A stretch of DNA of 64,000 bases from Harmothoe impar (Eukaryota > Annelida > Polychaeta > Phyllodocida > Polynoidae), in assembly GCA_947462335.1 (NCBI GenBank), contig OX381704.1, forward strand, positions 49,418,942 to 49,482,941. Direction: 5' to 3'. Shown one piece after another: positions 44,000 through 55,200 of the stretch (position 1 is the first letter of the stretch; every line of letters begins with the position of its first letter). The notes under the pieces are model-generated. The model made no database searches, was not told where the DNA came from, and saw only the letters and a list, made by a program, of their open reading frames with translations. Position numbers and translations under genes: made by a program.

Positions 44000-45397
44000 A
44001 TTGCTACCAGGGAAATTTGAAACTTGAAATTCATAGCACCCCTGACAAAACAGGCATAACATAGTATCAAATAAAAGGGGTATCCCATGGCCATCAGATA
44101 AGAGTATGTATCACCCTGTAACCCTACAGACACATAGAGTAAAATGCTAGTGTCTATGGCACTGCTTCATATCCCTATGTAAACCTATTGCCAAGATGCG
44201 ACATCCTAACACCAGATGTCACTAGTCAGTATCAATGCTACTTATATAAACTACCCAACAAAAGAGGGACCCCACAATGCCTTCCGGAGATCAGATATAA
44301 CCACCGCAGAGGGCAGGCCTTTGTTAATGACTTTCTGTATGTGCTATCTATTGTTGAGCATTCCAATATACCAGGTAAGACCATATTGAGTTCTTGACGT
44401 AAAGTACAAAGCTTACACACAGGTAATTTTGTATAAGTTACTCACTGAATTGAGAGATGATTAGTCTATCTGTGGGACATAACCTTTTTATCAATTCACC
44501 CAAACTCATGTATAAATCACCCATTTTTATGAGAAACTAAAATTTCACTTTTGCTAGACAACGGGTCAGATTAAGCAGGCAATGACCCTAATTCTGGATG
44601 TTTGGGAACGCATGGGGATTACATTCAGGGCTGGAAAGTGCAAAGAATGGGCTCAGTGTTAACACAGCACAATGCTCAGTAGGTTAGCTATGAATATAGG
44701 CTATGCTCATCTCAATGTCTATAATTTATACTTTGACAATGATCCATAAGATGCCTTGAATGGGCTAAAACAGGTACCCATTTCTGCTGATAAGGGCCTT
44801 AGATATTGCCAAGATTGGGATACAACAAAAAAAAGACACAAATACATATATTACATATCTTGTAACCTATCTAGATGTTGATAGTGGAGACCTCAACCTG
44901 ACAGAGATTTGATTGGTTTCATTACAGCCACTGCAATTTTGACCAGTATCTTATCCCATATATGCTGTGCCTACAACCCAGACTATAAAATTGTAAATGC
45001 TGTCAGCCGGCCAAGAGGCAGTTGCTGTTACACATCCACTTGTACTCAGTGAACTATGAAGATGGCTATCATGTCTAAAACACCATCAAATCTAACATGG
45101 TGCTCAGGTTATAATCTATATCACTGTAGTTGGCATAATGACAACATCCGCATTGAAAGGGAGAAATTGATAGAGAAAATCAGCTAATTAAAAGGTTTTC
45201 TAAGGATAACCTTATAAAAATCCAAGATGGCTGCCATACATCTCCTCAAAGTGAACACCATTGCATTCCTGGACCTCAGAAATTTATATTTAGCATTTGG
45301 AATCATGATTCTAAGTTGAGTAGAAGAGGAGCTTACTGATTTAGAAATATTCAGAAGTAGCCATCTTTAAATATGGCTGTAAGAATGGCTACAGTCT
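44000..45397. other. interior of the foldback element, non-coding
   Basis: AT-rich. No recognisable protein or repeat. AAGATGG words recur at 45060, 45223 and 45362 without a regular period. Confidence 0.3.
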
Positions 45398-45568
45398 ACA
45401 CCATATTCGACGTAAAAAGCGCCCTCTCCCCCTAATAAGCCCCCCCCTTTTTGGGGATATTTTTAGACTAGAACAAAGGCTCAAATTTCACCATTTTGAT
45501 TAAGTACTGAAATGACCATAAAATAATTTTATGAGGTCCCAGGGTGCTTATTAAGTCGAATACAGTAT
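45398..45568. mobile_element. short MITE with CATATTCGAC / GTCGAATACAGTA ends
   Basis: TACACCATATTCGACGTAA on the left pairs with ATTAAGTCGAATACAGTA on the right. The interior is rich in AAGC(G/A)CCC and AATAAGCCCCC words and a C-run, like other pogo-type MITEs of this window. Confidence 0.55.
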
Positions 45569-45884
45569 CTGCTATGTCCCCAAATTTCTAACTGCTTTTC
45601 GTGACCCAGGGAATGTGTGTGCAAAATTTGAGATTTTTTCCTGCACATCAGGTGCTTTTATCACCTGGTATTTTGAGAGTGAAATTATGCAGATATCCTC
45701 AGTTTTGCATAACTTATGCTAATTAAGCTTTAATGAAAATTTATGAAGGGATGCAATTTTGATCCTCAGCCCTATCTGAAGGTTTAATTAATATCATTTC
45801 TAAAAACTTTGGACCAATTTGATATTGCTTTTGCTCATGCAACCTGATATTTGGCTACCTAATTATAATATGCTAATTAGGGGG

Positions 45885-45985
45885 CTTAACCCTTTAAGGG
45901 CCGCTGCTGCCTTTAGGCAGCATCTAAAATACCCTTGAAAAACCGCTGCTGCCATAGGGCAGCAATAGTGCTGCCCTATATAAGA
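45885..45985. repeat. TTAACCCTTTAAGG end and GCTGCTGCC/GGCAGC palindromes
   Basis: TTAACCCTTTAAGGGCC resembles the TTAA-CCCTTTAAGG ends of the piggyBac-type MITE at 57532-57747. It is followed by two stem-loops made of GCTGCTGCC and GGCAGC. It may be the left end of an element whose right end was displaced by the MITE at 46094. Confidence 0.4.
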
Positions 45986-46093
45986 ATCAATTCTCGAAAG
46001 ATACTTATACAAAATGACCTGTCCATAAAATTACTCCCAATGATCAGGGAGGAAGATCTTTTTTCTATAGCGCACCCCTCCAACTTTTTAGCA

Positions 46094-46697
46094 CTTTCGT
46101 GCCCAGAACTACCGGTATTTGAGAATGGTCAATAATTTACATCATCATTGGCAGATTGAGTAACACCTGAATACTTTGTTGTGATCTATGCTAGATATGA
46201 CATTTTCTGAAAGCTATTGGAATGCCTCTTCCGTTACTGTTTGATAGAAAATTATAAATTGGGTTACTATGGCAACCAGGAAAATTCTTTTCACTGATTT
46301 AAAACTTTACTGCCTTCCTCCAAGAAGGCCTGGGTCTGCTCTTTTAGTTGAGAATGGGTTATTTGGGCTTGGAAAACGTTCTTTTTGTGTACCACATGAG
46401 GGCATATCCATCAGAAATGGAAGAATATCAGCAAGAATAAATCGGCCTCACTAAAGCTAGAGCGCGCATTTCAGCTTCATTTTAGGCTAATTTCCACCCA
46501 CTAAATCTTATAATCAAATCTCCCATCAATAACAAACACTTGTCACTATAGAGTACTTTGTATCGTTTGAAAGCTTATGAAATAACACTTCATTTAATGC
46601 TAAAATCGTCCCATTCTGAGTGTTAGATAACCTAAGATGGTCTATTGAATACATATGGGGGTAAAAGCGCGCATTTTTAGAGTTCTGGGCACGAAAG
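46094..46697. mobile_element. 604-bp MITE with 17-bp perfect TIRs
   Basis: CTTTCGTGCCCAGAACT (46094-46110) is exactly inverted at 46681-46697. The interior is unique. A 61-codon ORF at 46269-46454 begins with ATG in a reasonable context but matches nothing I know. Confidence 0.65.
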
Positions 46698-46730
46698 GGT
46701 TCATATTAAATCACATACTACCTTTGCCCA

Positions 46731-47135
46731 GTATGGGTTGAGGGTGGGGTACCTTGAACTATAACCATCCCCTTCCCTCCCCCATTAAAAGTCAGATGTT
46801 AAAACCAATATCCCAGGATTGCAATCCTGGGTTGTAGGGTAGGGTGCCTTTGAGTTCAATCACCCTCCTCTCTCCCCTGATGTGGGTCAGAAAGACAACC
46901 TAATTCATGTGAAGCCCACACACCCAGCAAAGTAAACTACTTCCTAATGGATGATATGACATTGGTGCAGTATGGGTTGAGGGTGGGATGCCTTGAATAA
47001 CAACCACCTTACCTACCCATTGAAAGGTAGATGCTAAGACCAAATGCGTGGTTGTAGGGTAGAGTCCCCTAAAGTCCAACCTTCCTCCCTAGTCGCTCAT
47101 CAGATAGACATCCTAATTCAGTGACTATCACTATG
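46731..47135 (+). repeat. diverged tandem duplication, 239-bp period
   Basis: GTATGGGTTGAGGGTGGG starts at 46731 and 46970; both copies contain ACC(A/T).CC.T.CC.CC.(A)TT.AAAG(T/G)(C)AGATG, GGTTGTAGGGTAG and CATCCTAATTCA blocks. The first copy has a perfect 20-bp palindrome (CCCAGGATTGCAATCCTGGG, 46812-46831). Confidence 0.65.
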
Positions 47136-48059
47136 AAATGTAATGTATATAAAAAAGTGATGCACTTAATGGAATTTAGGAATTTGGTATAAAGTAGTAC
47201 AGTTAATTTGTAATGATGAAAATAATAACAGGGGATTAATTAGCAAGCTTAAATGGATTGTGGTATGTATGTTAATTTAGTAAATATGGAGGAAGGGAGG
47301 GGTAGCAGTACTGTGGTATTTTGTCCTCTGATATCCTAGTATCTATATATAAGTGGAAACATTCAGAAAGTTGAACTGGATTTCGAGATTACCGTTAAAG
47401 CCCTCCTTTAAGAAGACCCTGCCTTTCAGACAACCCCCAAACTTTAGAAAAATAATTGTCACATATGCAAAAGAATTATGCATCTTAGAAAACCCCACCT
47501 TTAAGACAACCCCACTTTTGAGGCTCTAGACCCCATGTTAGACCTCCTCACTATCAACCGTCTAAAACACTGGTGGTAGCACTAGATACTTCACTGTCAT
47601 ATTTTTCACTCAAAAAATACAATTTAAAAAAGGCAATAAAGTGTATTTACATCTCTTCATACAAATGCATTTTTTTAATCTATTTTTCAACATTTCCCAA
47701 AATCAAATTTTAGAAAACACACACTCTTTTATTCTCTACCTAAATAATCTTGTATATGTAAAAAGTATAGTAAGAATATGGCTAGCTGAGGTTTTTGCTA
47801 TGCTCATCACGATTAATGTAAGAATAAGAGGAATGATTGTTTCAGTATAAAGTCACATGTCTAGACATGCCTTCACACATCTTTCATCAACACAGCCAAA
47901 TTTTAATTATATTTTTGTGGTTAAAACTGGTTAGATTGTATTGCTAAGCTAATTACACTTGGAATTGTTACTGTTTATAAACAAACGAACAACACAAATA
48001 GATTGCCTGGTGTAGATATTAGACAGGGGGAAGGGTGATTTGATAGAGAGTGGGATAAC
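47136..48059. other. interior of the foldback element, non-coding
   Basis: AT-rich. CTTTAAGAAGACCC/CTTTCAGACAACCCC/CCTTTAAGACAACCCC words at 47405-47520 hint at a decayed small satellite. No gene was recognised. Confidence 0.3.
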
Positions 48060-48880
48060 AATTAGAGAGCCCGTTGCTAAGCAACCAGGTACCCTAGTAA
48101 CAAACCAATATCACAAATGGATTCCTTGGTATAGATATGCAGGTAGGTAGGATCAGAAATGGTTAGAGGGTGGGAAAAAACAGTTGCTAAGCAACCACTT
48201 ATGCTAGCAAGAAACAAAATATCACCAATGGATTCCCTGATATCAATAATCAGGGGTGGGTATGCTTGTGTAGGGGCACGGATTACACAGGGAGGTATCA
48301 CTTGGGTAATCCTACACCCCTATATAAGGACCAGACCGATCCAGTAACGTACGATGCGGTTAATTTGTCGGATGGGGATGTAGCTCAGTGGTAGAGCATT
48401 GGCCCATGGGTCTAGAGGTCGTGGGTTCGAATCCCGCTTTCTCCAGATGACTTTTCCGCGACCGTTACACTTGGAAAAGAGCTAGAGTCAGATAAAACTA
48501 GTGTTGCGAAGCAATTAAAGTGTTTGTTCCTAAGCAACCACTTATCCTAGCAACACACTAGTATCCCCAAATTTATGATTCACTGGTATTGATGTGGGGG
48601 GGTAGGTAAGGTTGGAAATGAGCTAGAGGGTGGCAAAACCAGTGTTGCTAAGCAAATATACAATTAGAGTGTCTGTTGCTAGGCAACCACTTATCCTAGC
48701 AACACACCAATATCACCAATGGATTCACTGGTATTGATAAAGGGGGATAGGTAAGCTTGGAAATGAGCTAGACGGTGGAAAAACCAGTGTTGCTAAGCAA
48801 ATACACAATTAGAGTGGCCGGTGCCTAGGCAACCACTTATCCTAGCGACAAACCAATATCACCAATGGATTATAGGGGGG
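48060..48880 (-). repeat. right-arm array, about 146-bp units, inverted
   Basis: Units with CCAATATCACCAATGG (complement of the left-arm start) at about 48107, 48222, 48708 and 48854, and a diverged one at 48548. X-box-like palindromes GTTGCTAAGCAAC and GTTGCTAGGCAAC occur in each. One unit is interrupted by a tRNA-bearing insert at about 48262-48470. Confidence 0.8.
48374..48445 (+). tRNA. tRNA-like sequence (pseudogene or SINE head)
   Basis: A 72-base cloverleaf can be drawn: acceptor GGGGATG/TTTCTCC, D-arm GCTC/GAGC, T-arm GTGGG-TTCGAAT-CCCGC, discriminator A. Perfect polymerase III A box (TAGCTCAGTGG) and B box (GGTTCGAATCC). The acceptor and D-arm resemble tRNA-Ala. The anticodon stem is weak (one C-T mismatch and G-U pairs), the loop is CCATGGG with C at position 33 and an ATG anticodon, and the acceptor has a T-T mismatch, so it is unlikely to be a working tRNA. 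It lies in an insert inside the repeat array, as a tRNA-derived SINE would. A TATATAAGG lies 50 bp upstream. Confidence 0.55.
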
Positions 48881-49090
48881 ATAGGTAGTCTGCTAGGACC
48901 ATTATTAGCACAACACAAGATGTTCTTTTGATTTTTTGGTGGCCATCTTGGAATTCGGTCCGCTACACCCCCAAATAAAAAATTTGGCAACATCAAAATT
49001 CTTAATCAGCATCTTTTTCAGGTTAGATTTATCCATGTTGCCAAGAATCAACCCGAAAAAAACAATATCTCCCATATAATTGCCATAAGC

Positions 49091-50044
49091 CCGTGTACTA
49101 CACTATATGGTGTGTGGTGATGAAGGGGGGGGGGGTAGGCAAGATTCATGCACTTTGCTAAGAAAATTTTCTGTTGGGCAAACTCTGTCCAGTGTATAAT
49201 CACTATCATTGTTTAGATGGTCTTCTGACTCTCTCGAAATCATATGTAAAATCTTGAGACTACTTATGGGTCATTTACATATAATACAATGCCCAAAGGA
49301 AATATGGAAGTGACTGACCGAGCCATATTTATACTAAAGCCTTCCACAGAATGGGCAACCTAATCATGGTCTATGATTATCTCAACAATATGTCTTGCTG
49401 ACACTTGCCTTGTTTGCTCAGTTGGTAGGCTGCGTGCCTCTAGATCCTAGGGTCAAGGGGGCAAGGCTCTCTAGGGGAATAATACTAAAATGTTTTCAAC
49501 AATTTGCCCTGAATTTCCTCTAGCATCACATGTCTGTGATAAAAGTAAAGGCTATGCTGGTGCTAACAGTAGTCGGGGGGGGGGGGGGGGGGGGGCGGGG
49601 GTTATCAGTATTTTTTCTAGGATGACCTCCCCCCTCCCCAGAGGGGGTAACACCCATATAACAACAACAATATGACTTCAAATGGTCTCTTTAGGTCCCA
49701 TATGAAGGTTTCTGACAATTTTGATGAAGGCATGATGAGGTTTGAGTAGGAATCTAAGTCCTTTTGTGATTTTCCGTGTTTTGGGACCCAAATGCATAGT
49801 TCCCAAAGACAAGTAGATTTATCGACCCCCCCCCCCCCCCCCCCTCCCTATCACAGTATCAGTAGCTTCATTCATAAGCCATCATCTGCCAAGTTCTTTA
49901 CAAATATGTCTCTCATTACACATGTAATATGAATGAGGCCCTGTATCCTGAATAAGGGTCTTTGGGCATGAACTAATTAAGCAAAATCCGTAACCTGGAT
50001 AATTGTCACAAGAATTGGGTAATTGTCACTGTCTTTTCATAATA
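49091..50044. other. non-coding with long G- and C-runs
   Basis: G-run at 49575-49600 and C-run at 49825-49844. A tRNA-like A-box word (TTTGCTCAGTTGGTAGGC) at 49409 has no matching B box. No gene was recognised. Confidence 0.3.
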
Positions 50045-50251
50045 CTGTAAACGTAGATATTTTCGCTGGTATCAATTTTCGCGGATTTTATCAAATGTAC
50101 CATTTCGCTGGGATTTAAATTCGCGGATTTTGACATATGGTATACCTACAACTACACTGTACAAATATTCGCTCTGTACATATTTTCGCGGATTTTAAAA
50201 TCCGCGAAATCCGCGAAAATATGTACAGCGCGAAATAAAATACGTTTACAG
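50045..50251. mobile_element. MITE with CTGTAAACG ends (207 bp)
   Basis: CTGTAAACGTA(G)ATATTTTCGC and its complement GCGAAATAAAATACGTTTACAG, flanked by TA on both sides (mariner/pogo-like). The interior repeats (A/T)TTTTCGCGGATTTT; the right half forms a perfect hairpin around AAAATCCGCGAAATCCGCG. Confidence 0.8.
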
Positions 50252-50758
50252 TATGTGACATGTACGGGGAAATATGACATTAATGCACCCTGAACCAAGG
50301 TCCCTTTTCGCAGACATACATGTATATAGATAAATACAGTGTAGTCTATCATATTGTAACCGATTCTGATTTTGATACTGGATAATACCCAATATACCAT
50401 ACACTATACCATCCAAGATTGTAGATTTATTTCATGTGGAGAAACAAAGTTACTATGTAAGTACTGGAATGGCCGTTCTCCACACCCCTGTGGAGAAACT
50501 GATGTTTATTCTCTATGGGCTGTTTCTCCATGATGATCTCACTAAAATAGCTATGAAACCAATCTTTAAATGTCATTTTTAGATATAATTTATCAATATT
50601 ATTACATTAAATAAACACAGAGATCCACTCTAATCAGTCTGAATTCCTGGTTTCTCCACTCGTGGTACCTTGGATCATATCACACGAGGCGGAGGTGCCA
50701 CTCATCGTGGCACACCATTTATGCATACTTTAATGCTTGCACAGAGAAAAGAAAACAG

Positions 50759-50958
50759 CGTCAAAAGGGAGTTCATGTTGCCTCCAGAATGACAAGCCCA
50801 GGCTGTTTAACAAAGCCTAGGTGACTCCCTGACTGACATAGAGGAGTCACCTAGGGGAGTCACATAGTTACCTGACTCACCTGAGGGAGTCCCCATAGAG
50901 ACCTTGGCTCTCCTAGAGAAGGATTCATTCTGGAGGCAACCTGGACTCCCCTTTGACG
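50759..50958. mobile_element. MITE with CGTCAAA(A)GGG ends (200 bp)
   Basis: Left CGTCAAAAGGGAGTTCATGT plus TGCCTCCAGAATGA; right is the complement (TCATTCTGGAGGCAAC...CCCCTTTGACG). The interior consists of GGAGTCACCTAGG/CCTAGGTGACTCC palindromes. No clear target duplication. Confidence 0.7.
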
Positions 50959-51816
50959 TGAATGATTAAAGGTTCAAATTCTGTGACAATCTTCTACCCT
51001 ACAATGTTTCTACAATAACATGCTATGTTCAACACACATACATGTACGTCGATTAAACTCGAATCAATTACCTGAAACCGGTACTGTACATTTATTTGGT
51101 CGCCATGATTAAGAATGGTGTAGGGACTCCTTAATCGGTTAAGAAGTTAGCTCTGATTACTTGTTTTTAAGAGCTATTATATAGAAATTGGCAAGGGTAA
51201 CACTGTAACCTTTGCCTTCACACATCAGTCATTTATGTGACGTGGTGACTTATTACATTGTTAGATAAGAAGCTGTAACTTTGAGCATTGACATAGTTGT
51301 CTCCATGGCATCCCGCCAATAGATGCCTCACTAGAGGGTCACATGAGGACACATTGTGTACCGCCTGGTCATTTCTTATAAACTAGTTCTGATATCATAA
51401 CTAAATAAAGCCTGTGGTTGGTAACACAACACATGCCCTTATCTTGGTGGCCATATTGCAGCAAATCAGATAGCATTATAGTACTACAGGTGATGTTATC
51501 TTTCTCCCCTGTCCCTTTGTTCTAGGGGTTCATTTCATCTCCCCACGTGTCTGCCTGTATTTCAGTCTGCTCCTTACGACTTACATAACGTAACAAATTT
51601 AACTGTAATGACTAGATAGTCGTCATGAATCATGGATTATAACGCTTTTTCATGGCCAAATTATGCATCCAATTTAACAATAATGTTTATCCCTGTCATC
51701 GTGCCAGATAGACTTCACACATGTGACATCATTTTCTAGTTAGTTTCTTGTTAACATGTTTCCAACTGTACTATCTATTCTTCTTCCTGGCTTGTAATCT
51801 ATTGTCTGTTCGTTCT
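50959..51816. other. non-coding, nothing recognised
   Basis: No repeat or exon was recognised. Confidence 0.3.
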
Positions 51817-52247
51817 TTAAAGCTGGTGTATCAGCTATTCGATTTCCCAAACCTTTTCTTCAAAATGGATATCATTTTAATGTCAAGGGTTTTGTTATTA
51901 TTTTAGCTGATATGCAGTGCTCAATGTTAAATATATTTGTCTATAAATGAATGATTTGAGATAGAAAGCAATGTTGCTTATTCACCTCACTGACTCAGTG
52001 TCCCCCCCTATGTGAGCATGCCAGGAACTAAGCTAATAGGGTAAGCACTGAGCCATGCAGTATAAACACATAGGGAGTTTTAGTGTCGACCTACAGTAAA
52101 AAATATTGCACTGCATGTGCTCATCTCATAGAATAAGACACTGCCAATCATTTTAAAAGTGAGGGAAGATGTATGGGAGAGGATATACAATAGGAATATG
52201 ATAAGACTAAAAAATCGCCAAACATTTAGCTGACACACCTTCTTTAA
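51817..52247 (+). mobile_element. MITE family E, full-length copy (431 bp)
   Basis: TTAAAGCTGGTGTATCAGCTA on the left, TTTAGCTGACACACCTTCTTTAA on the right, TTAA at both borders. Same orientation as the truncated copy at 9052 and inverted relative to that at 27315. Near-identical body. Confidence 0.85.
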
Positions 52248-55200
52248 AAGCCAATGTATGTCATGTCTTGTCTTGTGTAAACCTCTTCATCTTCATTACT
52301 GCATTATCACTACATAAATTTCATTTCTTAACTTTGTATTTACAAATGTGCATTAGATAGATTGTATATTGGTTGATGCTTTTGATACGTATTGGCTTCG
52401 CTTATCCACTTTTTTGTACATTGTGAGGAGTTCAATAAAACTATTTTCAAAACCTAAAAAAATCATTTAAATCGTTAAAAAAGATCATCCATAATGTGGA
52501 GTATTTTCCTTTACTAGTATATAAGATGACATTTTGACAGCCCGAGACGTGTCGATTAGGTTTACTTAGTGTGGATCATTCCAGGTGATTTTTATGCACG
52601 CATGCAGTCAATGACATTCACAATGCATTTTACAGTATGCTTTGCATCTAAATTATGAGAATCCATATACAATGTACATATCATTCTATACCCACACATG
52701 CAATATACCTGCTACTATGTCTAATCTTGCCCCATGAACATTAAATTGATTAATTCTAGTTGTCCTCACCTAAAGACTGATAGGCTGGCAATGGGAGTGG
52801 TTGAGCTGAGGTAATGAAAGCAGGTTATCTGTCGTGATTAGACTTTGAGGTGAGGGAGTAGAGAAGGTAGGGAGGGTAGTTGGTCATCTCCTCACCTGTG
52901 TACAGAATCACCTGTAATCAGGTAGGGTCTACGTGATGTGGTGTGACTATCTCACATACACCTGTCAGGTAATTACCACTGGACATGTGTAGCCCCCCCC
53001 CCCCCCAGCTAATACCTATATGTATTCACGTGGTATCTGACCTAATTAATGTGATTAGTCTCATGGTCTCTTTGGTATGGAAGGGATGTCTTTGGATAAT
53101 TTCTTACATTTAGATTAGCAACCACACAGAATGAATGCTCCGTGTGCTGTACATTAATCTGACAGCCATGGAAGGAGTATTTATCCTGTTTTTCATATGG
53201 GGAGGTTTGAGGATCTTTTCTGTGTGGCAGCTCACACAAATCGAATATATATATATATATAAATCTCATAATGAATTGTACTTACATAACTGCATTAATC
53301 AGAGGTTGCAATCCAATGACTTACCCCCGCCATACTGGCATCCCTGCCCCATATTAATGATTTTGGTTGCCCTCACGTGAGTGCCAATCCAATAATTAAA
53401 TTGTTTTTGTCCTGATAGGCATTACTAATATCGTACTTTTGCTATTGGGTCAATGGTTATTAGATGTTTTCAGGTTACGAGTACATAGTTGTGTCTATAA
53501 ATTACAATATAATTACAAGCAGGCTGTGTACAGTAAGCCTACTATTGATAATATAGGAGTTATACCTCACGACTGTGTTCTCATTATCGAAAATGGACAT
53601 TTAACGTATGACGTGTTGACGTGTCTGTGGCTAATTTGACTGCCTACTGACCATCCTCTTAATCAGATATTATACCAATATATGTGTATATATTATTGTA
53701 CCAGATCCGGTGTGATTTATTAGTTGTAGGTTTAATTAGGAATGCGATCCACTGGTGGAACTAATGACCATAATTAAGGTACTTTGGGTGATGAATGCTA
53801 ACAATTGTTTTTGCAGGGTACTAAACAAAAATTGATTGATGTGCTAGGGTCACAAATAAGGTCACTTATATTCCGATATGCTTACATGTTGTAGTGAAGG
53901 TACCCTTCTCACAGGTTCAATGGATGCAGGTTTATGGCGATTAAACCTAAGCTATTGGTCGGAATTGTATATGACTGTATTCATATAAAGTATGTTGTAA
54001 AACTAAACATGTAATCCCTTCAGTATGGCATTTACCATATGGGTGTACATTGTTATAAGTATCTATGTGAGAGAAGGGTTGCTGCTTCTTTAAGTTTCAA
54101 TTATTGTGATGAAGTAGACGGTACCAACCATTTCGTCTGGATGTAGATAATGATCATGGACTTCTGTTAGTAATTGGCCAATGGTTAATATTGGAAGTAA
54201 ACTGTAGTGGGTCGTTTAAACACCCTGGCACTTATAGATTTCAATACATGTACTGAAGAACCTCGCCTCTTATACCAGAGCGGCAGTTATTCCAGATACA
54301 GTTTTTAACTCTGGCGGTTATTCGAATACCCGGCGCGTAAACATACTTTACAGTAGATTTGAAGATTAAGAGTGAAGGTGGTTGATTATTTAACAATCCA
54401 ATCAAAACATTACCAGTTAGTATTTTCTATATGAGAACTACATACGTCTTTGGCTTCTTTCATAATAATGACCTGGTTTTGTTTGAGTGGGCATAGGGTA
54501 GTCTAGAACATCGATTTGACTATGTATTTCATATAGAACATCGCATTCATATTCCGCTCTCTTTGACTCATTTCATTTGGGTAACATGTGAGATTGTGAC
54601 CCCTGATGTGTGAATATTTATTTATATCAAACAGCTATTGAAATATCCATTGGAAAAGGTGAGACGTGAACATTAAATGGCATTTCATTGTTTGAGATAC
54701 AGAATATGATGTTCATAGTTTTATAATAAGAATTCATCTGTAACAAAAAATACATTGTTTTAAACATGTCATAATTTATCAGGATACCCTTTTCTTTATT
54801 CCTTCCTTTGCTCCTCATGGATAGCATAAAGAATTTTACACACATGCCAACTTATGGTGTCATTTGCACAATAACTATGTAGGGTGTTTTAAAGACATAA
54901 ACATCAGTGGTTGAGTCATGGTTAAGTGAGTGATTGACTTAAGGTACGAGTCATATAATTTTAAAAAAATCTACTTGTGAAAACTGCTCCTTTACCATGG
55001 ATAATCACAGATTTTAATGCAAATTAAACCATATGAGCACCTATAGTACCTCCGATGTTATAAAACTGTGAAATAGATTACAAGTAAATTAAAATTCATC
55101 TGACCGACACGCGCGCCCCAATACTGAACTTTACAAAAGGTGTGCTTCACACATAACGCCATTGCCTCCAGAGGAAGGGTGGAGGGGGGGGGTGAGGAAT

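Larger units (their letters stand above)
43192..49090. mobile_element. 5.9-kb foldback-like DNA element with tandem-repeat inverted arms
   Basis: The ends are inverted copies: left CAGCTTATGG...TTCGGGTTGATTCTTGGCAACATGG...CCAAGATGGCCACC, right its complement ending CATAAGC at 49090. Inside each end is an array of a unit of about 146 bp in opposite orientation (left 43424-43990, right 48060-48880). The centre is about 4 kb of non-coding sequence with smaller MITEs. No transposase was recognised. The exact outer borders are uncertain by about 10-20 bp. The structure fits a foldback/long-TIR element, or the remains of a larger DNA transposon. Confidence 0.75.

Noticed and set aside
46269..46454. 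61-codon ORF inside the 604-bp MITE
   Set aside because: No family resemblance, no repeat-wide coding evidence, and a short random ORF is expected.
49400..49460. Second tRNA-like sequence (TTTGCTCAGTTGGTAGGC)
   Set aside because: It has an A-box-like word only; there is no matching B box or cloverleaf.
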